Below, piece by piece: positions 1 to 5,931 of a DNA stretch of 10,228 nucleotides (position 1 is its first letter; each line of letters opens with the position of its first letter). The notes below the pieces were generated by a model. That model did no database searches. It saw only the letters and a list, made by a program, of their open reading frames with translations, and was not told the DNA's origin. This DNA is from an uncultured bacterium. GTDB lineage: Bacteria; Patescibacteria; JAEDAM01; Absconditabacterales; Absconditicoccaceae. The translations under genes were made by a program, and so were the position numbers. The stretch lies in contig CALFEN010000084.1 of the NCBI GenBank assembly GCA_937950065.1, positions 1 through 10,228 on the forward strand. Direction: 5' to 3'.

Positions 1-869
1 TTATCTGTATCCAACAATAATAACTGTCTTAATTTCTTTACAAGTCAATTTATATCTTTAAACATATATCCTCTATTGAACTTATTCAAAAGTTCAAATT
101 CCAATCTATGAACAGTCTTATACTGAAAATAATCATTATAAAGCATAAGTTTTCACATCTTTTTTGCTTCTATCAACTTGTCATACATTCTTATATATAT
201 CCTATCACATCTTTTGGATCAATAACCCCAACTTTCATAATCAAAATCAAAATCCTTAAATATTCATAATTTAGCTTTTTCGTTCTTAAAAAGTTTTTTT
301 CATCATTTGAAATGAACATCAAATTTTACATTATGTCTTGGATTTACAAAAAATGGTCAAGGTAAATTCATTTTCTCTTTTGAGCAAAGGTCAAACCTAT
401 AATCAACCCTTGTTAATTGACTATTATTGACTATTTCAAATAGAACATGACCAAAATTATCCTGGATAAAATTATCCAAATTTATTTGATTCATCAATGA
501 CCATTTCCACGCACTACCATATATAGTAAACGCTCAATATGATTTATAATCAAATCATTTACGGTTTCAAAATATGGTATATAAAAACAATGGGACAATA
601 CTATCATTCCAGACTATTGAAACGTGATAAGATTTTCAACAATCTATACTTATTTGAGATATATTTATCTCGTTTCATTCCCAAAAAAATTTATAACTAT
701 CCTTATTTGTATTATTTAAAGGCAATTTTTCAAAAAATTCTAATTTATCTTGTAAAACTACCCTTGAATAATCTATTCATTCCAGAATTACTGGAAAACT
801 ATTAAAATATGTCAACATCTTATCAACATTAACCATTTTTAATACTGACTGTCTTTTAGTTTCTTCCAT
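1..869 (-). CDS. Rep_trans-type replication initiation protein, 3' end off window
   Basis: The gene is readable only with TGA as Gly: it holds about a dozen in-frame TGA codons and no TAA or TAG across 289 visible residues. ATG at 869-867 is chosen as the first start after the upstream in-frame TAA (908-906). The protein resembles the rolling-circle initiator family PF02486 (RepC of pT181, RstA of CTX phage, Tn916 Orf20). Its family-like blocks, in order, are TRVDYRFDL (residues 153-161), RIYIRMYDK (223-231) and HRLEFELLN (254-262). These match the 'R-D-x-x-x-D', 'YDK' and 'R-x-E-x-E' signature pattern. In the family such proteins nick the double-strand origin through a Tyr, with acidic residues binding metal; I cannot assign the catalytic Tyr. 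It is the last visible gene of a tight operon (23 bp after the preceding stop), and no Shine-Dalgarno is seen. The family call rests on motif recall, not a search. Confidence 0.72.
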
Positions 870-892
870 AAAATAAAGTTTTTGAAATAAAA

Positions 893-1114
893 CTACAAAT
901 CTTTCTTAATATCTTCCCGTACTTTTCAAGTCCAAGCTTTACGCTCTCATTGCTTTTTCCTTTGATATCATTCATACATTCACCAACCTTCCTTTTTCCC
1001 ATATTCTCTTGAAAGTCTTATTAATCTCTCATATAGAGACACTATTATCAATAGCAATAAAAATATAAATACTCATACTGCTACAAATAATCCTGATAAT
1101 GATATTTGGATCAT
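893..1114 (-). CDS. Small single-pass membrane protein of the Rep operon
   Basis: This is a 73-residue protein with five TGA-encoded glycines, ending in TAG. Residues 3-27 form one strongly hydrophobic helix (MIQISLSGLFVAVGVF and on to LLLLIIVSLY). A basic, Gly/Lys/Arg-rich tail follows (YGKKEGWGMYEGYQRKKQ region), which by the positive-inside rule should be cytoplasmic. It lies 18 bp after the HTH gene and 23 bp before rep, so it is probably co-transcribed with both. No family is recognised. Small one-helix proteins next to initiator genes are common in filamentous phages and conjugative elements, but this one has no cleavable signal and does not look like a processed coat protein. The start is the only ATG upstream of the helix. 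Confidence 0.6.
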
Positions 1115-1132
1115 TTTTATTTTTGTTTTTAA

Positions 1133-1330
1133 TTAAAATTTTATTCATCTTTTGTCAAAAAATATTACAAATTTCCAGTATAATTTCCTAGATATTTGTC
1201 AATTCTCTAATATTCTATAATAAGTTTTATTACTTATTCATATTTGCCGAAAAAAATTATTTTTTGTTATCTCATTTCATCTACAGTAGCCATTTACTAC
1301 TCTCAATACTCTACTTCTTGATATTCTCAT
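1133..1330 (-). CDS. Small Cro/CI-like helix-turn-helix DNA-binding protein
   Basis: This 65-residue basic protein has four TGA-encoded glycines. Residues 24-46 (NNFFRQIGISNKTYYRILEN plus GQI) fit the XRE/Cro helix-turn-helix pattern, in which 'IGIS-x-x-T-x-x-x-I-E-x-G' marks the turn, the recognition helix and the following Glu-x-Gly. A C-terminal helix (RKLYWKFVIFF) could be part of the dimer interface. The size is that of a minimal Cro-type repressor or excisionase-like regulator. The ATG overlaps the end of the 103-aa gene by 34 bp; a TTG at 1306-1304 would shorten the overlap. Its place inside the operon just upstream of rep suggests control of replication or lysogeny of the element. That role is inferred from position. 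Confidence 0.6.
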
Positions 1331-1608
1331 TGCTCATTTTTTCTTTTAATTTTCCAAAACTTACATACTACATACCTTTTTGCTTCCTCCTTTGAAAATG
1401 ACATTAATTGTCAACTATCCTCTCGTAATATATCCAATGATACAATTCACAGATAATTATCTATTCCAGCTATTTCTCAAAGATAATTTCAATTTTTATG
1501 GTATATCTTATCTCATACCTGAAAATATCATTTCTCTTTACGTCGTCAAAATCATTTTACTACTCATTTTAGAAATGTTATTTCTTCTTGTTTATTTTCT
1601 ATTGTCAT
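1297..1608 (-). CDS. Unknown 103-aa protein of the Rep operon, probably beta-rich
   Basis: The 103-residue protein has eleven TGA-encoded glycines, the highest density in the window, and ends in TAG. No family is recognised. It starts with a short acidic helix (MTIENKQEEI). A segment of alternating hydrophobic residues and turns follows, including GYFQVGDKIYHKNGNYLGEI and AGIDNYLGIVSLD, which suggests a small beta-barrel (KOW/SH3-like spacing, speculative). The tail is highly charged (KFWKIKRKNEQGEYQEVEYGE, shown in part). There is no signal peptide or membrane segment, so it is likely cytoplasmic. It starts 12 bp after the stop of the 111-aa gene and overlaps the HTH gene, which supports a shared transcript. 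Confidence 0.58.
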
Positions 1609-1620
1609 TTTTTTAAATTT

Positions 1621-1956
1621 TTAAGATTTAAAATATGAAGGATTTTGTAAATGTCATTCATTTACAGCCTTTCATTCAATTATTAAAAAAGTTGCATCAG
1701 AGAAAGATACATCTTCTCTAGACAAATAAATTCTAAAATCGAATAAGCTAGTATTTATACTGTTTGTTGTAAATATCTGACAAGCCGAGAAATCTTTTTC
1801 AAATAAAACAATCCTATGATATCTTACTCAATCTGAAGCTGCTCTAATCTCAAATTTATAATATTCACTAAATCATTTAAATCTTATATATGCTCATATA
1901 AGTTTTTTTAATTCTTTAATATCTTGTTTATAACTTCTTTTTAATTCTTTTTTCAT
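1621..1956 (-). CDS. Unknown 111-aa soluble protein of the Rep operon
   Basis: The 111-residue protein contains five TGA-encoded glycines and ends in TAA. The first 20 residues (MKKELKRSYKQDIKELKKLI) form a basic amphipathic helix. The remainder is mixed alpha/beta, with no membrane segment and no cysteine pattern, and I do not recognise a family. The start is the first ATG after an upstream in-frame TAA on the minus strand. It is the first gene after the hairpin at 2005-2034 and is followed 12 bp later by the 103-aa gene, so it probably heads the operon ending in rep. A small accessory protein of the mobile element is the most economical reading; any finer role is unknown. Confidence 0.55.
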
Positions 1957-2004
1957 TTGATTTTCTGTTTAAATTTTAAAAATTTATATTTCTATATAAC
2001 CTTA

Positions 2005-2034
2005 AAAGGTGCTGTATTACTATACAGCACCTTT
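2005..2034 (-). terminator. Strong hairpin downstream of the 93-aa gene
   Basis: A perfect 13-bp inverted repeat (AAAGGTGCTGTAT and its complement) closes a 4-base loop. It begins 8 bp after the stop codon of the minus-strand gene ending at 2043. In minus orientation the stem is followed by a short run of T (four in a row counting the stem end) and then AAGG. That fits an intrinsic terminator or attenuator between the first element gene and the operon leading to rep. The U-run is short, so partial readthrough or mRNA-end protection is also possible. Confidence 0.55.
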
Positions 2035-2042
2035 ACTCTATT

Positions 2043-2324
2043 TTAGGCTATATCATAACTTTCTTCAACTATGAATTTTTTTCAAAGCAAAAAATCATTG
2101 ATATAATCTTTTATATCAATTGGTTTCATCTTTTTTAATTCAGGAACATTCTCAGGATCAAATGAAGATTCTAACAAAAAACTTTCAAATTTATCTACAG
2201 TAAAAGAAATAGATCTAACTTTAGCATACTGTCAAATTCAAAACTGTAAATTAAGACTTACAAGCAAATCTTGTGATTCTTTTCAAGTTGTTCTGTCTTT
2301 TGGATGATAGGCACTACCGCCCAT
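2043..2324 (-). CDS. Unknown 93-aa protein, first element gene after the tRNA
   Basis: The 93-residue acidic protein has four TGA-encoded glycines and stops with TAA. No family is recognised. The N-terminus (MGGSAYHPKDRTTGKESQDL) looks flexible and polar. The middle (QYAKVRSISFTVDKFESFLL) alternates hydrophobic and charged residues, and a Pro-containing linker leads to a C-terminal helix (KPIDIKDYINDFLLGKKF). There are no cysteines and no membrane segment. The ATG at 2324-2322 is the first in frame. It is separated from the rep operon by a hairpin and from the tRNA by 235 bp holding an inverted repeat, so it may have its own promoter. Candidates such as an ssDNA-binding or copy-control protein fit the context but not any visible motif. 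Confidence 0.55.
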
Positions 2325-2343
2325 AATAAAATAAGTTGTTTTT

Positions 2344-2412
2344 TTTGGTTGCATTTGGTTGTGTGTTTAATAAATAAATTAATTTTTTTATTAATCTATC
2401 TTTCACACAACC
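2344..2412. repeat. Nested inverted repeat with phased direct repeats, candidate origin or operator
   Basis: GGTTGTGTG at 2357-2365 pairs perfectly with CACACAACC at 2404-2412. Inside it, TTAATAAA (2367-2374) pairs with TTTATTAA (2387-2394). Two direct copies of TTTGGTTG (2344-2351 and 2354-2361), 10 bp apart, abut the left arm. The block sits about 20 bp upstream of the 93-aa gene, between it and the tRNA. Such an arrangement suits an operator for the element's regulator or a rolling-circle origin with iteron-like repeats. The structure is seen directly; the role is inferred. Confidence 0.5.
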
Positions 2413-2485
2413 TGACTAAATATTACAATTTATATATATTTTCATATTATCTTTTTATATCCCCAAAAAATAATATTGATTTATT

Positions 2486-2515
2486 AAAAAAACTTCCTAG
2501 ATAAGATAGGAAGTT
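2486..2515 (-). terminator. Intrinsic terminator after tRNA-Cys
   Basis: Read on the minus strand, AACTTCCTA (9 bp) forms a stem with TAGGAAGTT across a 7-base loop and runs directly into a T tract (complement of A2486-2492, partly in the stem). It lies 44 bp beyond the 3' end of the tRNA-Cys gene, in the correct orientation, so it most likely ends the tRNA transcript. Confidence 0.7.
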
Positions 2516-2559
2516 CAAGTTTAAAAAATATATTTGATGTGATATCTCAACTTATAAAA

Positions 2560-2632
2560 GGCACCAATCGGATTCGAACCGATGAGCCAAGGTTTTGCAG
2601 ACCCGTGCAATAGGCCACTCTGCCATGGTGCC
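2560..2632 (-). tRNA. tRNA-Cys (anticodon GCA)
   Basis: All arms fold on the minus strand. The acceptor GGCACCA pairs with TGGTGCC. The D stem is GCAG/TTGC with AGTGGCCTA in the loop. The anticodon arm CGGGT-CTGCAAA-ACCTT places GCA at positions 34-36, with weak first pairs. The variable loop has 5 nt, and the T arm is ATCGG-TTCGAAT-CCGAT. The next base is U (complement of 2559), the discriminator expected of tRNA-Cys. The 3' CCA is not encoded and must be added enzymatically. This is not the UCA-anticodon tRNA-Gly that reads UGA. The mobile-element genes begin just downstream of its 3' end, which makes the T-arm/acceptor half a candidate attachment site. Confidence 0.95.
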
Positions 2633-2866
2633 AATCAATCTTCTTGACGAGAAGATTTTTTATTATAAGGATTTTCAACTATTTTTCAAATAATTTTATC
2701 ACTTTTATATGTTTTTTTGATAATACTAATCTTATTTTGTACAGCATGTTTGATTTTTATCCCCATAAAAGAATAATAAGTTATAAAATTTCTACTTGAT
2801 TTAATCCGTTTTTTTGATAATATTTGTTATTATACCAGACAGTTTAATAGTTTAAGTACAGATAAA
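2633..2866. other. Non-coding gap between tRNA-Cys and the lipoprotein gene
   Basis: No credible gene is seen on either strand. The gap holds a hairpin (AATCTTCT 2637-2644 with AGAAGATT 2650-2657, then a T run to 2661) that looks like a plus-strand terminator although no plus-strand gene precedes it. It also holds an exact 15-bp direct repeat, GTTTTTTTGATAATA, at 2711-2725 and 2808-2822, the second copy lying just upstream of the lipoprotein gene. Confidence 0.5.
2825..2833 (+). promoter_or_regulatory. Possible extended -10 promoter of the lipoprotein-rnhB/queH operon
   Basis: TG-T-TATTAT matches an extended -10 element (TGnTATAAT, one mismatch) and lies 33 bp upstream of the lipoprotein start. 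No good -35 is found at the usual spacing, which extended -10 promoters tolerate. In DNA this AT-rich, chance matches are common. Confidence 0.35.
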
Positions 2867-3073
2867 ATGAAAAAAATAATATTATTGTCTGCAACATTGT
2901 TTTTGCTCGGCTGTGGGGATACTAGTAACACTACTACTCAAACCTCAAATACGTGAGATCAGGCGCCTACCGTAGATGCAGAAACTATAAATAAAGCATA
3001 CGAATCACAGATTAAACAAAATAGATATAATGCCGATCTAAAAAGAGAAATAAAAGATATAGAAAAAAAATAA
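2867..3073 (+). CDS. Small secreted lipoprotein
   Basis: The 68-residue protein begins with a clear lipoprotein signal, MKKIILLSATLFLLGCGD: two Lys, a hydrophobic core and the lipobox L-L-G-C with the lipidated Cys at residue 16. The mature part is short. A Thr/Asn/Gln-rich linker (GDTSNTTTQTSNTGDQAP, with one Gly from TGA) leads to a charged helix (AYESQIKQNRYNADLKREIK) that ends the protein. It is anchored to the outer face of the membrane; nothing indicates a binding or enzymatic role. It ends 19 bp before the rnhB-queH gene, whose Shine-Dalgarno lies in the gap, so the two are probably co-transcribed. Confidence 0.75.
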
Positions 3074-3092
3074 TATTGAGAGGTATTGAAAA

Positions 3093-4484
3093 ATGAAAAA
3101 GACGATATATATAGATGAAGCCTGAAGATGACCTTTTGCATGACCTGTTTATGTAGGACTAGTTTTCCCTGTAGATAAAATCGATTTATCCAGATTTAAT
3201 GATAGCAAAAAATTTTCTCCCTCAAAAAGGGAAAACCTTTATCAGGAAATAGTAAGTCTCGAAAATCAGTGAAATTTAGTTTTTGCCAGCGGTAGTGCAG
3301 ATAATCTGGAGATAGATAAATTTTGAATTTCTGCAGCCATATTTTTGGCTATATGCAGATGAATAAGACAGATTATTTATAAATATTATACTAAAATTTT
3401 TCAAAAGAAATTAGAAAGCTCAAACGATGGTGATGATTTTATACTGGATTTCAAAATCAGACAGTTTTTGTCTGTTAAGTCTATAGGTCTAAAAGATTTT
3501 TCTGATTTTCTCAAAATTATAAATTTAAATTTTATCCTGGACGGAAAAACTGATTACGGACTAAAAAAAAATATTGATCTAAAAATAACTACAGTCATAG
3601 ATGGCGACGCCAAAAATAAGAACATTTGAATGGCAAGTATTGTAGCAAAAGTAGAAAGAGATAATTTTATGATAAAGGTGTCAGAACTTTATCCTGAATA
3701 TAAACTGGAAAAACATAAATGATATTGAACCAAGCTACATAGGGATCTTATTACAAACTATTGACCATCAGATTTTCATAGGATTAGTTTTTTGCAAAAT
3801 ATGATCAAACAATGAATTATTTTTTCTAAAACTTTGCCTGAAAGAAAAAAAGTAAAAAATATATCTATATTGGATAAAAGAGACATTGTACCACAAAAGC
3901 AGAAATTATTACTGCACGTTTGTTGTGCACCTGATTTGACTTATCCTATAGAGTTTTTGCAAAAATATTTTGATTTACATATCTTTTGGTATAATCCAAA
4001 TGTCTCTGATCCCATGGAACATAAAAAAAGATTTGCACAATATGAAAAATTATTAAAAATACATAATAAATTTAAAATATTTGATGTAGATTACAATCCA
4101 GAGGAATTTTTTGATTATCTGTATAAGAATCAATCTAAAATCTGATTTAATCAGCAGGAATATAAAAATTTTATCAAAGAAATTTCTTCTATCCCTGAAT
4201 GATGAAAAAGATGTGATCTTTGTTATCTGCAGAGACTTGATAAATCAGCGGAAATTGCACAAAAATTATGAATAAAATATTTTACTACAACATTAAGTAT
4301 CTCTCCACACAAAGATTTGGAGAAATTAAAAAAATATTGAATTTTTGCAGGACAAAAAAATAATGTAAATTTTTTGTTCTTTGACTTTAGGAAAAACAAT
4401 GGATTTCAGCACTCACTTCAATTGTGCAGGCAATTTGATATACGGAGGCAGACTTACTGTGGTTGCATTTGGTCAAAAAAGTAA
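3093..4484 (+). CDS. rnhB-queH: Ribonuclease HII fused to epoxyqueuosine reductase QueH
   Basis: One uninterrupted 463-residue frame (TGA as Gly) starts at an ATG with the best Shine-Dalgarno of the window (GAGAGG, 3078-3083 region). Residues 1-240 are RNase HII, which cuts RNA in RNA-DNA hybrids and at misincorporated ribonucleotides. They show IDEAGRGPFAGPV at 7-19 (acidic D8, E9; the three Gly after Ala are all TGA), LDGK with D150, GDAKNKNIGMASIVAKVERD with D172, and the HKGYGTKLH and FHRISF motifs. A basic linker of about 30 residues follows. Residues 270-463 are QueH, the Fe-S enzyme reducing epoxyqueuosine to queuosine in tRNA. They show HVCCAPD (C277, C278), EGGKRCDLC (C374, C377), TTTLSISPHKD, DFRKNNGFQHS and RRQTYCGC (C456, C458). 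The usual third Cys of CCAPC is Asp here. A TTG at 3834 could give internal QueH alone, but no ribosome site supports it. Confidence 0.93.
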
Positions 4485-4493
4485 AAAATGCTC

Positions 4494-4521
4494 TTGAATT
4501 TTGTAGATTTTTTTTTACAAT
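4494..4521 (+). promoter_or_regulatory. Possible promoter of the WW-repeat membrane protein gene
   Basis: TTGAAT (4494-4499) and TACAAT (4516-4521), separated by 16 bp, resemble -35 and -10 elements. They lie just after the rnhB-queH stop and about 50 bp before the next ATG. The following leader contains AT-only inverted repeats (CTTAAT/ATTAAG; TTTTACAA/TTGTAAAA) that may be weak terminators or chance. Confidence 0.4.
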
Positions 4522-4572
4522 TCCTTTACTTAATATAAAATTAAGATTTTTATTTTGTAAAAAACTTGAAAG

Positions 4573-5769
4573 ATGCCTAAAGCTAAAAAAGAAGAGACAG
4601 GAGAAATTCAAAGAGATCAAAACGAAATCTTACACGAAAAGATCAAAGAAATGGAAAAGAGCCTAGCTACTATCCATACTTTTATAAAGCATGAAGAAAA
4701 AAGGAGAAGAGTTACTTTTTATACCTCTTTGATATTCTTTATATTGTTGTCATTGTCTGTGGTTTTGTCTTATTTTTCTATAAGAGCCTCTATGGAAATA
4801 ATGACAAGTCAGGAATTTTTGTCAGCATTACAAGCGAAGGCAGTAGAAGTGACCCCTTACATTAGTAAGAAATTTGGGGAAACTATGAAAGAATACGCAC
4901 CAGTGGTTTATGATCAGTTAAAAACAAAAGTGGAAGAAAGTTTGCCTCAGATTTCACAGAAGATATCTGAAGAATATGTCCCTCAATTTTTGGATAATTT
5001 GAAGAATAAATCCCAAGAAACTCTTAGTGGAACATTGTCAGAAACAAAGACTGTTTTGGATAATTTCGTAGATACAGAAACAGATAGTATTGCCAAACAG
5101 GTACAACAAAAAATGGGAGATTATGGATTAAATGATGATAAAAAATTTGAAGAACTCAAAAATGCTATAGTAGAAGAGTTACATAGCAGTATAACTATAG
5201 TTATGCAGGATACACTGGAGAAGAGTCTGACTCAATGTATAGATCAATGAGAAAAGATTTTTTCTTCAATAGAAGATTTTAAAACAAAGCCTGATAGTGA
5301 AAGAACTCTTTATGTATTTAATGTATTGAGAGGATTTGTAGATGGATTGGATTATATGGAGAACTGAAGACTTCCAGATGATTATAAACCAAGTACTACA
5401 CCAACTGCTACTACAACTTGAGAAGTTATATCTACTGGTAATACTCAAGAATTGTATGATATTATGAGATTACAGGAATGACTTGATTTGTACACTACTT
5501 ATATGAGAAAGACTAATAATTGAAAGTATAAAATAAAAGATCTTACAAAAGAAAAATGGTGGATAAAATATGATTTGAAAATTAGACAGGCTGTATGGTT
5601 TAGAATAGAGCAGGAAAATGAACTTTATGAGGAATATACAAGAAGAGTAAAATCTGGAGCTGATATGTCCAATATGACAAAGGAAACATGGTGGACAAAA
5701 TATGATGGACTTATAAAACAGACTGTTCGGGCAAAAATAGAAAAAGAACTTTCAAAAAAGAAAAAATAA
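4573..5769 (+). CDS. Single-pass membrane protein with C-terminal tandem Trp-Trp repeats
   Basis: The 398-residue protein has five TGA glycines, all in the last 175 residues. The N-terminus (1-46) is charged and probably cytoplasmic. Residues 47-70 are one membrane helix (VTFYTSLIFFILLSLSVVLS and on), so the bulk should be extracytoplasmic. Residues 80-250 are a long helical, coiled-coil-like stalk with repeated P-x-I-S/V motifs (VTPYISKKFGE, SLPQISQKISE). A Thr/Pro-rich linker (STTPTATTTGE) precedes two tandem 44-residue repeats. Each repeat contains LTKEKWWIKYDLKIRQAV or MTKETWWTKYDGLIKQTV (starting at residues 324 and 368), preceded by an E-x-x-LY-x-x-Y segment and ending in I-E-x-E. No known family is recognised. 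It has its own putative promoter and terminator, so it may be a separate unit. Confidence 0.85.
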
Positions 5770-5784
5770 AGACTTCGAAATAAT

Positions 5785-5814
5785 AAAAGACTCTGCTTTG
5801 TGCAGAGTTTTTTT
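5785..5814 (+). terminator. Intrinsic terminator after the WW-repeat protein
   Basis: ACTCTGC (5790-5796) pairs with GCAGAGT (5802-5808) across a 5-base loop. The stem extends through A-T pairs on the outside and runs into seven T (5808-5814). It begins 20 bp after the TAA at 5767-5769. Confidence 0.85.
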
Positions 5815-5870
5815 AATGTTTAAATTTTGTAAAAAAAATTATTTGGACATATGCTGTCTAATTTTTTTGT

Positions 5871-5898
5871 TTGTAAATTAGATATTTTTTTCTATAAA
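5871..5898 (+). promoter_or_regulatory. Possible promoter of the adaptor-RND pump operon
   Basis: TTGTAA (5871-5876) and TATAAA (5893-5898) are spaced 16 bp apart and lie 34 bp upstream of the adaptor ATG, just after a strong terminator. An overlapping inverted repeat CTAATTT/AAATTAG (5858-5864 and 5875-5881) covers the -35 and could bind a repressor. TG-C-TATGTT (5901-5909) is an alternative extended -10. Confidence 0.42.
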
Positions 5899-5931
5899 TT
5901 TGCTATGTTTTAAATTTATAAACAAAAAAAT

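Noticed and set aside
539..805. Plus-strand 88-codon open frame
   Set aside because: It lies antisense to the Rep gene, encodes no recognisable motif, and is explained by the minus-strand coding frame.
1380..1616. Plus-strand 78-codon hydrophobic open frame
   Set aside because: It is antisense to the 103-aa gene; the hydrophobic look is the complement of Lys/Glu/Gly-rich codons.
2491..2515. XerCD dif-like site (ACTTCCTA arms) for phage integration
   Set aside because: Both arms are the same half-site inverted and the adjoining T run fits an intrinsic terminator after tRNA-Cys; no XerD-type arm is present.
2637..2661. Plus-strand terminator before the lipoprotein gene
   Set aside because: The hairpin and T run are real, but no plus-strand gene precedes it, so I list it only as part of the intergenic gap.
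3093..4484. Apparent pseudogene with many in-frame TGA stops
   Set aside because: All TGA codons match conserved glycines or neutral positions, and TAA/TAG is absent until the end, so this is an intact recoded gene.
3093..4484. UGA as Trp (code 4) or as selenocysteine
   Set aside because: Trp is encoded by TGG in the same proteins, UGA sits at invariant Gly positions, and its density is far too high for selenocysteine.
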